Positions 1 through 5,681 of a stretch of 13,337 nucleotides of DNA are shown here, one piece after another. The notes beneath the pieces were generated by a model, which saw only the letters and a list, made by a program, of their open reading frames with translations, made no database searches and had not been told where the DNA came from. The stretch is taken from NCBI GenBank assembly GCA_031379885.1, contig JANNFN010000185.1, positions 1 to 13,337 of the forward strand. The letters run 5' to 3'. A program made the position numbers and the translations under genes. Each line of letters begins with the position of its first letter. Positions within the stretch are counted from its first letter, which is position 1. Origin of the DNA: Methylotenera_A sp031379885 (GTDB taxonomy: Bacteria; Pseudomonadota; Gammaproteobacteria; Burkholderiales; Methylophilaceae).

Positions 1-770
1 GGAGCTATAAATATAATTTGGGGCAGCCGTTCATGCAGCCGCAAAATAAGCTCAATTATGCCGAAAACTTTATGCATATGATGTTTGCTACGCCGTGCGA
101 GGAATACGTGCCAAACCCGATATTGGCAAAGGCTTTCGAGAAGATTTTAATCTTACATGCTGACCATGAACAAAATGCCTCTACTTCTACCGTGCGCCTA
201 GTAGGCTCTAGCGGCGCTAACCCATTTGCCAGCATTGCAGCCGGCATTGCCTCGCTGTGGGGGCCGGCACACGGCGGCGCAAACGAAGCCACGCTAGATA
301 TGCTAGAAGAAATTGGCGATGTTTCTCGCATTGACGAATTTATTAAACGCGCCAAAGATAAAACCGACAATTTCCGCCTAATGGGCTTTGGGCACCGCGT
401 GTATCGTAGTATGGATCCGCGTGCCGCCATTATGCAAAAAACCTGTTACGAAGTGTTAAACGAACTAGGCCTGCACGATGACCCAATGTTTAAATTGGCG
501 ATGCAACTGGAAAAAATTGCGCTGGAAGACGACTATTTTGTTAGCAAAAAACTCTACCCCAATGTCGATTTTTACAGCGGCATTGTCATGCGCGCCATGG
601 GGATACCAAACTCTATGTTCACCGCCATCTTCGCGCTAGCCCGCACCGCTGGCTGGATAGCGCAATGGAGCGAAATGAATAGCGACCCTGAACACAAAAT
701 TGGCCGCCCAAGACAACTTTACACTGGTGAAGCCAGACGTGAGTTTGTGCCGATTGGGAAGAGAGGCTAG
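1..770 (+). CDS. gltA: Citrate synthase, C-terminal part (5' end off window)
   Basis: Condenses oxaloacetate and acetyl-CoA to citrate at the entry of the TCA cycle, in the cytoplasm. The frame is open to the left edge (first full codon at position 3, reading S-Y-K-Y-N), so the start lies outside; about 255 of some 427-435 residues are present. Counting from the in-frame TTG at 18, the family signatures are LHADHEQNAST (residues 46-56, one active-site His), FGHRVYR (124-130, second active-site His at 126) and PNVDFYSG (181-188, catalytic Asp 184). SSGANPFASIAAGIASLWGP, near residue 64, and the ending ARPRQLYTG-like RPRQLYTG are typical of the hexameric, NADH-regulated GltA of Gram-negative bacteria. 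The TTG at 18 is an internal Leu codon, not a start. The gene stops with TAG and is followed after 10 bp by a small putative membrane ORF. Confidence 0.97.
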   Translation, partial: SYKYNLGQPFMQPQNKLNYAENFMHMMFATPCEEYVPNPILAKAFEKILILHADHEQNASTSTVRLVGSSGANPFASIAAGIASLWGPAHGGANEATLDMLEEIGDVSRIDEFIKRAKDKTDNFRLMGFGHRVYRSMDPRAAIMQKTCYEVLNELGLHDDPMFKLAMQLEKIALEDDYFVSKKLYPNVDFYSGIVMRAMGIPNSMFTAIFALARTAGWIAQWSEMNSDPEHKIGRPRQLYTGEARREFVPIGKRG

Positions 771-780
771 ACTCAACAGC

Positions 781-957
781 ATGGAAATGAAAAATATGCT
801 TGTGTATTTAGTTTTTGGCTTAGGGATTTTAGGATTTATTGCCTTTTTTCTGGGCAATAATGGAGTGCCAAAAAAGATAAGGCAGTTATCTCAATGGGTT
901 TTAAGAATTAATTTAGTTTTCATGATTATAATTTTGATATTAGCAATAGTGAACTAG
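781..957 (+). CDS. Small putative membrane protein, 58 aa
   Basis: Unrecognised. From the ATG at 781 the product is 58 residues with two hydrophobic stretches, about residues 6-24 (including LVYLVFGLGILGFIAFFLG) and 41-57 (rich in I/L/V/M), joined by a basic loop containing VPKKIRQ. This suggests a two-helix inner-membrane peptide. The start was chosen because it lies 10 bp past the gltA stop; the same frame runs back to 700, but only inside gltA. A purine-rich AAGAGAGG lies at 759-766, 14 bases upstream, which is long for a Shine-Dalgarno site, so the ATG codons at 787 or 796 are less likely still. It could be cotranslated or cotranscribed with gltA. No function is implied; its reality rests on the hydrophobic pattern and position. 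Confidence 0.45.
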   Translation: MEMKNMLVYLVFGLGILGFIAFFLGNNGVPKKIRQLSQWVLRINLVFMIIILILAIVN

Positions 958-969
958 CTCGCGTAGCTC

Positions 970-1048
970 GTAGGTTGGGGTGAATTGGTTTTATGAACCC
1001 CAACATTTCTCTCTTTGTTGGGGTTCGTTTCACTCACCACCAACCTAC
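970..1048. repeat. Nested inverted repeat, possible MITE/REPIN or terminator
   Basis: Outer arms GTAGGTTGG (970-978) and CCAACCTAC (1040-1048) are perfectly complementary and continue as GGTGA (979-983) against TCACC (1034-1038) with one bulged A. Inside lies a second perfect 11-bp pair, GAACCCCAACA (995-1005) and TGTTGGGGTTC (1016-1026), with a 10-base pyrimidine-rich loop. It begins 13 bp after the small membrane ORF. There is no T-run after it, so it is not a standard intrinsic terminator, though it may still stall transcription from the gltA side. Confidence 0.75.
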
Positions 1049-1212
1049 AAACTCCCAAATTTCGCATGGTTTCCAATCCCCTTGCCGCGCCTTCGGCTTG
1101 AGCGGCAGATGGAAAGCGGCGAGGACTGTTTGAGCGAAGCGAGTTCCGCAGCCGCCCAGATGCGGCGCTAAGACCGAAGGAAACAAGCGGCAGCGGGGTG
1201 CCGTTTTCTTGG

Positions 1213-1269
1213 GTTACTTTCTTTTCAGGTAGTTAAAAGAAAGTGACTAGGTGTCGGGCTACCCCCGAC
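1213..1269. repeat. Two adjacent hairpins within dispersed-type repeat
   Basis: ACTTTCTTTT (1216-1225) pairs perfectly with AAAAGAAAGT (1235-1244); the stem extends to 13 bp (1213-1225 / 1235-1247) with one G-T pair and a 9-base loop. Six bases later GTCGGG (1253-1258) pairs with CCCGAC (1264-1269). No gene overlaps. Function unknown. Confidence 0.6.
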
Positions 1270-1350
1270 TTGTATCTAACGCCACTGGATTCCGTATCGC
1301 GCTTCGCTTGTACGGGATGACGGAATATAGAGAAAGACAATATGCATGCC

Positions 1351-1379
1351 CTGTAACCCTTATGGATATTGCCTCGCAG
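1351..1379. repeat. 29-bp element, copy A (centre TTATGGATATT)
   Basis: Starts CTGTAACCC, centre TTATGGATATT, ends GCCTCGCAG. Its arms pair poorly compared with copy B at 2063-2091. Including the shared flank GCATC (1381-1385), the two copies match at 29 of 35 positions by my count. This copy lies 12 bp beyond the stop codon of the lipoprotein gene, and copy B lies upstream of its start. Confidence 0.6.
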
Positions 1380-1391
1380 AGCATCATTAAA

Positions 1392-2027
1392 TCACTTCAC
1401 AAACCCCAATAATTTCAATTTTTCATCCATTTTTTTACTCACTTCAACATAACCCTGCGCGTTTGGGTGAATTTGATCTGCTTTTAAATCTCTATCCGAA
1501 AGTACTTCTGCAAACACATCAGCTATCAGCGGTGTTGCGGTTTCTTCTGCCAGTTTTTCATACAGCGGATGATCTTGCAAATTACCCACGGCGGCTCGCA
1601 AAGCGCTTACTTCGGGGATTGCTACCAAAATACTGGTAACGCTTTGCGTTTTTGCTTTGGTTAATATGGCTTTCAAATTAATCACGGTCTGGCTTTCTGG
1701 CACATGGTGTAAAAAATCGTTGCCGCCGAGCACTACCATTAATAATTTTGGCTGATATTGTTCTAATAGACTTGGTAATCGCTCTAAACCGCCCGCGGTG
1801 GTATCACCTGGAATGCCTTCGTTAATGATGTTCCAACCCGTCCGTTTAGCTAATAAGGCGGGGTAATCTTCACCCTTGTTTGCGCCAAGATTTGCACCTG
1901 TACCGTAACTTAAACTATCACCCAGAATAAGCACTGTTGCGCCTTGCGGGATAGCCGCATATTTTTCTACACTTTTATCACAGCTCACTAATGCAAAAAT
2001 AAATAACAGATAAATGAGTTTTTTCAT
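1392..2027 (-). CDS. SGNH/GDSL-family lipoprotein hydrolase (arylesterase/TesA-like)
   Basis: Likely an ester or thioester hydrolase anchored to a membrane facing the periplasm. Residues 1-16 form a lipoprotein signal peptide: MKK, a hydrophobic core, then the lipobox L-V-S-C with Cys16 as lipidation site. All SGNH blocks are present: LGDSLSYG (nucleophile Ser38), NEGIPGDTT (69-77, block II Gly), GGND (101-104, oxyanion Asn103) and DQIHPN (184-189, catalytic Asp184 and His187). At 211 residues it has the usual size of the TesA/arylesterase branch, which is often a soluble periplasmic enzyme rather than a lipoprotein. The start is supported by AAGGG at 2036-2040. The natural substrate cannot be read from sequence. 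The gene stands alone, flanked by the two 29-bp elements at 1351-1379 and 2063-2091. Confidence 0.88.
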   Translation of the reverse strand: MKKLIYLLFIFALVSCDKSVEKYAAIPQGATVLILGDSLSYGTGANLGANKGEDYPALLAKRTGWNIINEGIPGDTTAGGLERLPSLLEQYQPKLLMVVLGGNDFLHHVPESQTVINLKAILTKAKTQSVTSILVAIPEVSALRAAVGNLQDHPLYEKLAEETATPLIADVFAEVLSDRDLKADQIHPNAQGYVEVSKKMDEKLKLLGFVK

Positions 2028-2062
2028 GCGCTAAACCCTTAAAAAATTCTACACCTGTGCCG

Positions 2063-2091
2063 CTGCAAGCCTTATGGATATTGGCTTACAG
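2063..2091. repeat. 29-bp element, copy B (hairpin, centre TTATGGATATT)
   Basis: CTGCAAGCC (2063-2071) and GGCTTACAG (2083-2091) form a 9-bp stem with one G-T pair around the 11-base loop TTATGGATATT. It is in the same orientation as copy A at 1351-1379 and lies 35 bp upstream of the lipoprotein start, in its probable promoter or 5' leader region. Confidence 0.65.
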
Positions 2092-2126
2092 CGCATCTAT
2101 TTTGACTAAATTTATTACATTAAAAC

Positions 2127-2155
2127 AAAAAGCCAAGCAAACGCTTGGCTTTTTT
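2127..2155 (-). terminator. Intrinsic terminator of the argC-erpA operon
   Basis: AGCCAAGC (2131-2138) and GCTTGGCT (2143-2150) make a perfect 8-bp stem with an AAAC loop. A-runs and T-runs on either side extend the stem and give a T-tract on both strands, so it could work in both directions. It begins 16 bp past the erpA stop codon. Confidence 0.88.
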
Positions 2156-2170
2156 AACTAAATAATTAAC

Positions 2171-2536
2171 TTAAACAGAGAATGATGAGCCGCAACCACA
2201 AGTTGATGTCGCTTGCGGGTTACGAATCACAAATTGTGAGCCTTGCAAACTATCTTGATAATCAATCTCTGCGCCCATCAAGTATTGCAGACTCATTGGG
2301 TCGATGAGCAAAGTCACCGTATCTTTCATCACTTGCGTGTCATCTTCGTTTACTTCTTCCTCAAACGTAAAGCCGTATTGAAAGCCCGAACAGCCGCCGC
2401 CGCTCACGAATACGCGCAATTTGAGATCTGGCGAACCTTCTTCTTCAATCAGCTCTTTCACTTTTTTAGCTGCGTTATCTGTAAACACCAACGGAGTTGG
2501 CATTTCTACATCAGGCATGTCAGTTACTGTGTTCAT
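2171..2536 (-). CDS. erpA: Iron-sulfur cluster insertion protein ErpA
   Basis: A-type carrier protein that delivers Fe-S clusters to apo-enzymes, including those of isoprenoid synthesis and respiration. The 121-residue product carries the HesB/IscA fold with all three cluster-binding cysteines: Cys49 in SGGGCSGFQYGF, and Cys113 and Cys115 in STCGCGSSF at the C-terminus. The acidic EEEVNEDD stretch (59-66) and IDPMSLQYLMGAEIDY (78-93) are typical of ErpA rather than IscA. The start is fixed by a strong AAGGAG at 2543-2548, six bases before the ATG; Met7 and Met12 have nothing comparable. It is the last gene of the argC > coiled-coil protein > bactofilin > erpA run, 66 bp after bactofilin, and is followed by a clear terminator. 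Confidence 0.96.
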   Translation of the reverse strand: MNTVTDMPDVEMPTPLVFTDNAAKKVKELIEEEGSPDLKLRVFVSGGGCSGFQYGFTFEEEVNEDDTQVMKDTVTLLIDPMSLQYLMGAEIDYQDSLQGSQFVIRNPQATSTCGCGSSFSV

Positions 2537-2602
2537 TTTTTACTCCTTAAACTACTTAAATATTTAGACTATTATTTGGGGTTAATGTTCAAAATTACAA
2601 GC

Positions 2603-2986
2603 TTAAAGCACTTCTTCTGGCTCGCCATCACCCATGTAAACCAGCTTGCCTTCAATAACCGCGCCAGTGTGCATCTCAAGCGATTTGTAATATAAATCAC
2701 CCGTAATGCGTGCTTTGGTTTGTAGCTCAACAAAATGGGTAGATTTCACTGTGCCTATCACTTTGCCATTTAACACAATTTTAGCCGCTGTTACAGCGCC
2801 TTCAACACGTCCATGTTCACTAATAATCAACGTGCTGGGGTTACCGTTTTGCTCAGTTACATTACCACGAATGGCGCCATCGACACGCAGGCCGCCACTA
2901 AAATGTAAATCACCTTCAATGCGTGTATCGGCGCCTACTAGGGTGTCGATACGATTATCAATTTTATTGGTCTTTTTAAAAAACAT
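2603..2986 (-). CDS. Bactofilin (polymer-forming cytoskeletal protein)
   Basis: Bactofilins are small bacterial cytoskeletal proteins that form filaments without a nucleotide and help place cell-wall or polar machinery. The 127-residue protein has the short N-terminal tail (MFFKKTNKIDN), then the right-handed beta-helix seen as repeating G-x-[VIL] turns: DTRIEGDLHFSGGLRVDGAI, VEGAVTAAKIVLNGKVIGTV, ARITGDLYYKSLEMHTGAVI. The usual family phrase ending in a V-E-G/I-E-G-K-L turn is present near 110-114, followed by a short acidic tail. AAGGAA (2992-2997) precedes the ATG by five bases. It starts 36 bp after the membrane coiled-coil gene and is probably cotranscribed with it; the upstream protein is a candidate membrane partner (inference). 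Confidence 0.93.
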   Translation of the reverse strand: MFFKKTNKIDNRIDTLVGADTRIEGDLHFSGGLRVDGAIRGNVTEQNGNPSTLIISEHGRVEGAVTAAKIVLNGKVIGTVKSTHFVELQTKARITGDLYYKSLEMHTGAVIEGKLVYMGDGEPEEVL

Positions 2987-3022
2987 TGTGTTTCCTTACG
3001 TGCATTTTGCTTGGTTAGGTTT

Positions 3023-3376
3023 TTACCGTTTAAGCATATTTTTATAAAAGAATATATCTTCTTTTATCTTAATGTTCTCATCTTGAACGCTTGCAAGCTC
3101 TTTGGCAAGGTTATTGTTAGTGGCTAGCTCTACTTGCAACTCACGTTGCGCGCCTACTAATTTAGCTTCTAAGGCTTTATTTTCAAGCGAAATTTGTCGT
3201 AATTGCTCGCCAAGATTTTCACTATCGTGCAACAACCAATAGGCGATAGCAAAGCCTGCTGCCATAAATATAACTGCCAACAGCGCCTGAAAATACCATG
3301 GGCGCTGTGAGCGCACCGCTACACGCCTAGCGGTTAGCCCAAAATGACGACGAACTCTACGATCTACAGGTCTCAT
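3023..3376 (-). CDS. Short membrane coiled-coil protein, DUF6776-like
   Basis: Function unknown. The 117-residue product has a basic N-terminus (residues 1-25, ten or so Arg), one transmembrane helix at about 28-49 (FQALLAVIFMAAGFAIAYWL), then a periplasmic coiled coil from about 52 to the end (leucine-spaced, charged, with LRQISLENKALEAKL). The layout and the T-A-R-R-V-A-V-R-S-Q-R-P-W opening resemble DUF6776 proteins, which in betaproteobacteria often lie beside bactofilin. Those are usually about twice as long, with a C-terminal domain beyond the coiled coil; here the frame stops at FFYKNMLKR. The same frame closes again three codons after the first stop, and only 36 bp remain before bactofilin, so the missing part is not nearby. 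The Shine-Dalgarno is weak; a duplicated AGGTCTCATT covers the start (3368-3377 and 3382-3391). Confidence 0.75.
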   Translation of the reverse strand: MRPVDRRVRRHFGLTARRVAVRSQRPWYFQALLAVIFMAAGFAIAYWLLHDSENLGEQLRQISLENKALEAKLVGAQRELQVELATNNNLAKELASVQDENIKIKEDIFFYKNMLKR

Positions 3377-3407
3377 TCTAGAGGTCTCATTATGATGATC
3401 TCATCAA

Positions 3408-4457
3408 TTATGGTAGAAGCGGCACAACCTCTAAACCCGCGTTTTCATCAATGCCAAACATAATGTTCATGTTTTGCACCGCTTGCCCTGCTGCACCTTT
3501 TACCAAGTTATCTTGCACGACTACAATCGTTAAATAGCCCGTACTTGTTTGCTTATGCAAAGCAATACGTAACTTGTTAGAACCACGTACAGAACGCGTT
3601 TCAGGCATATTACCTGCAGGCAACACATCTACAAATTGCTCGCTTGCGTAACGTTTTTCAAACAAACTCTGCAAATCTAGACTGTTGGCTTTAGCTGAAA
3701 GTTTCACATAAATCGTCGATAACATACCGCGTATCATCGGCACTAAATGTGGCACAAAAATAAAATCTACTTTTTTACCTGCCAATTGAGTAAGTTGGGC
3801 ATGAATTTCTGGATGATGCCGATGACCCGCCACACCATAGGCTTTCATGTTATCACTGGCTTCAGCAAACAACGTCGCGACCTCGGCTTTTCTGCCTGCG
3901 CCAGAAACGCCCGATTTACAATCGGCCACAATCGGCGCAGAAAAATCCACCAAGCCTTGTTCCAATAACGGCGCCAGCCCTAGTAATACAGTCGTCGGGT
4001 AACAACCTGGATTGCCAATTACCTTAGCGTTTTTAACTTTATCCCGATACAACTCTGGGATGCCATACACCGCATCTTTTAAAATATCCGCACAGCTGTG
4101 CGGCATTTTGTACCATTGTTCGAACAGAGCAACATCCTGTAATCTAAAATCGGCCGCTAAATCAATGATTTTCACATTGGCATCTAATAATGCCTGCGCT
4201 TGACTCATGGCCACACCATGCGGCGTGGCAAAAAACACGACGTCGCAGGCGCTTAAATCGGCCGTTGCTGGATCGGAAAATTTTAAATCTACATAGCCCC
4301 GCAAACTAGGAAACATGTCAGCCACAGGCAGACCAGCTTCGCCACGCGAAGTAATAGCAGTAAGTTCTGCGTTTGGATGTACCGCCAACAGACGTAGTAG
4401 CTCAACACCCGTGTAGCCAGTGCCGCCAACAATACCAATTTTAAGTTTTTTTGCCAT
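3408..4457 (-). CDS. argC: N-acetyl-gamma-glutamyl-phosphate reductase
   Basis: Reduces N-acetyl-glutamyl phosphate with NADPH to the semialdehyde, the third step of arginine synthesis. The 349-residue product has the N-terminal dinucleotide-binding motif GIVGGTGYTGVELLRLL (8-24), the catalytic cysteine Cys152 in GNPGCYPT, the KSGVSGAGR loop (181-189) and the histidine segment HRHHPEI (212-218), all expected of the long ArgC form. Length is normal for the family. The ATG at 4457 begins MAKKLKIGIVG; no good Shine-Dalgarno precedes it (upstream is A/T only), but the next Met is far inside the NADP domain. It appears to head an operon with the coiled-coil protein (31 bp away), bactofilin and erpA. 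The gap upstream has three GGTTTA motifs on the coding strand, described separately. Confidence 0.97.
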   Translation of the reverse strand: MAKKLKIGIVGGTGYTGVELLRLLAVHPNAELTAITSRGEAGLPVADMFPSLRGYVDLKFSDPATADLSACDVVFFATPHGVAMSQAQALLDANVKIIDLAADFRLQDVALFEQWYKMPHSCADILKDAVYGIPELYRDKVKNAKVIGNPGCYPTTVLLGLAPLLEQGLVDFSAPIVADCKSGVSGAGRKAEVATLFAEASDNMKAYGVAGHRHHPEIHAQLTQLAGKKVDFIFVPHLVPMIRGMLSTIYVKLSAKANSLDLQSLFEKRYASEQFVDVLPAGNMPETRSVRGSNKLRIALHKQTSTGYLTIVVVQDNLVKGAAGQAVQNMNIMFGIDENAGLEVVPLLP

Positions 4458-4517
4458 ATTTAATTATTGTTAAAACTAAACCTATTTTAAACCATAAAAT
4501 ATTCTAAACCATAAATG

Positions 4518-4544
4518 AAAAAGGCCGCTAACGCGACCTTTTTT
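4518..4544 (-). terminator. Intrinsic terminator of rplM-rpsI
   Basis: AAGGCCGC (4521-4528) pairs with GCGACCTT (4533-4540) apart from one C-A mismatch, around a TAAC loop. On the coding strand the stem is followed by TTTTTC. It starts 22 bp past the rpsI stop and separates the ribosomal operon from argC. Confidence 0.85.
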
Positions 4545-4566
4545 AATTTCTTGACGCTGAATAATA

Positions 4567-4959
4567 TTAGCGTTTAGAGAATTGTTTACGGCGGCGCGCT
4601 TTACGTAAGCCCACTTTTTTACGTTCAACTTCACGTGCATCACGTGTCACGAAACCAGCTTGTGATAAGGCGCTTTTTAGCGTTGCATCGTGATCAATCA
4701 AAGCACGTGTAATGCCATGACGCACAGCACCCGCTTGGCCAGATTCACCACCACCGATGACATTAATCATGATGTCAAAGCTAGTAAGATTATTAGTTAA
4801 CTCTAACGGCTGACGCAAAATCATACGTGCAGTGACACGAGAAAAATATTCATCAACAGGTTTATCGTTTACCACGATATTACCTTTGCCAACTTTCATA
4901 AATACGCGCGCTACTGAGCTTTTGCGGCGGCCTGTACCATAATTGTATTTGCCAATCAT
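4567..4959 (-). CDS. rpsI: 30S ribosomal protein S9
   Basis: Small-subunit protein of the head domain; its basic C-terminal tail reaches the P-site tRNA. The 130-residue product has the full family pattern: YGTGRRKSSVARVF (7-20), GKGNIVVNDKPVDEYF (24-39), GGGESGQAGAVRHGI (69-83) and the tail LRKARRRKQFSKR ending in the invariant S-K-R. Length is exactly usual. AAAGGT (4968-4973) lies eight bases before the ATG. It follows rplM after 26 bp in the standard L13-S9 operon and ends at a terminator. Confidence 0.98.
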   Translation of the reverse strand: MIGKYNYGTGRRKSSVARVFMKVGKGNIVVNDKPVDEYFSRVTARMILRQPLELTNNLTSFDIMINVIGGGESGQAGAVRHGITRALIDHDATLKSALSQAGFVTRDAREVERKKVGLRKARRRKQFSKR

Positions 4960-4985
4960 TTAGATTTACCTTTGTATTCTTAAGC

Positions 4986-5429
4986 TTAAATAGTCAATGC
5001 TTTTGGTTGTTGTGCAGCGTGTTCATGCTTGTCGCCAGCATAAACTTTCATTTTTTTAATCATTGCATAGCCCAATGGGCCTTTTGGTAGCATGCCTTTT
5101 ACTGCTTTTTCTAAAGCGCGGCCTGGAAACTTATCTTGCATTTTAGCGAAAGTCGTTGTGCTGATGCCGCCTGGGTAACCAGAATGGCTATGGTAAAGCT
5201 TACCTTCAGCCTTTGCGCCTGTTACTTTCATTTTGTCAGCATTAATCACCACAATGTAATCACCCGTATCAACGTGTGGTGTATAAATGGTTTTGTGCTT
5301 ACCACGTAAGCGATGTGCTACCGCGCTAGCCAAACGACCCAACACCAAATCGGTTGCATCAATTACAAACCAATCGCGTTGCACTTCGTGCGATTTAGCG
5401 GAAAATGTTTTTCCAGAGAAAATATTCAT
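4986..5429 (-). CDS. rplM: 50S ribosomal protein L13
   Basis: Early-assembly large-subunit protein. Motifs include DWFVIDATDLVLGRLAS (19-35), HRLRGKHKTIYTPHVDTGD (39-57), VINADKMKVTG (61-71) and the GMLPKGPLG loop (112-120). The usual proteobacterial protein begins M-K-T-F-S-A-K; here that segment is KTFSAKSHEV from residue 7, so the product has an N-terminal extension of about six residues (MNIFSG). No ATG, GTG or TTG lies closer, so the extension seems real; it makes 147 residues rather than 142. AGGT at 5439-5442 is a modest ribosome binding site. Transcription should start near 5466 from the sigma70 promoter at 5473-5502, leaving a leader of only about 36 nt. Confidence 0.97.
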   Translation of the reverse strand: MNIFSGKTFSAKSHEVQRDWFVIDATDLVLGRLASAVAHRLRGKHKTIYTPHVDTGDYIVVINADKMKVTGAKAEGKLYHSHSGYPGGISTTTFAKMQDKFPGRALEKAVKGMLPKGPLGYAMIKKMKVYAGDKHEHAAQQPKALTI

Positions 5430-5472
5430 AGTCTAACTACCTAATGTATCGCTATTAAAATCAAGAGGGCGG

Positions 5473-5502
5473 ATTATATGCTTTTGAACAAAGGCTTGTC
5501 AA
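5473..5502 (-). promoter_or_regulatory. Consensus sigma70 promoter of rplM-rpsI
   Basis: On the coding (-) strand the -35 is TTGACA (5497-5502) and the -10 is TATAAT (5473-5478), both perfect, with an 18-bp spacer. The stretch beyond the -35 (about 5515-5545) is very A/T-rich and could act as an UP element, as expected for a ribosomal protein operon. Confidence 0.85.
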
Positions 5503-5606
5503 TTGCAAAGCGCAGATTATTATTGATTTTTAATATAGTTTAAATTTTAATGCTATTTAATAGGTTTAGCTTTAAGTTTTTAGTTAAAACGCCGATAAAT
5601 TATTAG

Positions 5607-5624
5607 TTGGCACACCAATTGCTA
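5607..5624 (+). promoter_or_regulatory. Predicted sigma54 (RpoN) promoter of the FimV-like gene
   Basis: TTGGCAC at 5607-5613 and TTGCT at 5619-5623 match the -24 and -12 consensus YTGGCAC...TTGCW. The invariant GG (5609-5610) and GC (5621-5622) are separated by exactly 10 bp, as sigma54 requires. A start near 5634 would give a leader of about 48 nt to the ATG at 5682. A-T-rich DNA upstream (5510-5600) could hold an activator site, but I cannot name one. Confidence 0.7.
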
Positions 5625-5667
5625 GTATCTACCTGAAAAGCAAAGTGCTTGAAACATGTGCTAAATA

Positions 5668-5674
5668 AAGAGGG
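5668..5674 (+). promoter_or_regulatory. Ribosome binding site deciding the FimV-like start
   Basis: AAGAGGG lies seven bases before the ATG at 5682. It would lie inside the coding region if the upstream in-frame TTG at 5649 were used, so it favours the ATG. Confidence 0.8.
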
Positions 5675-5681
5675 AAACCAT

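Larger units (their letters stand above)
958..1391. repeat. Gene-free island of composite intergenic repeats
   Basis: No convincing gene here. From left to right it holds a nested inverted repeat (970-1048), a G+C-rich stretch (about 1080-1200) with short self-complementary pieces such as GCCGC/GCGGC, an inverted repeat with ACTTTCTTTT / AAAAGAAAGT arms (1213-1247), a small GTCGGG/CCCGAC hairpin (1253-1269), a partial palindrome around ATTCCGTA / TACGGGAT (1289-1318), and one copy of a 29-bp element (1351-1379). Phrases such as GGGTTACTTTCTTTT and ACTGGATTCC...GGGATGACGG look to me like widely dispersed proteobacterial intergenic repeats; that is recognition from memory, not a search. The 63-codon ORF at 980-1171 crosses these repeats and is not believed. 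Confidence 0.6.

Noticed and set aside
980..1171. 63-codon ORF on the + strand
   Set aside because: It runs across inverted repeats and a G+C-rich repeat stretch, has no good ribosome binding site, and its peptide has no recognisable pattern.
2537..2602. Possible separate erpA promoter (TTGAAC with A/T-rich sequence after it)
   Set aside because: No -10 hexamer lies at an acceptable distance; the A/T richness alone makes weak matches likely.
5430..5466. L13 leader autoregulatory RNA
   Set aside because: The predicted leader is only about 36 nt and I see no stable stem in it.
5649..5681. Upstream TTG start for the FimV-like protein
   Set aside because: It would add 11 polar residues before the signal peptide, and the strong AAGAGGG site clearly serves the ATG at 5682.
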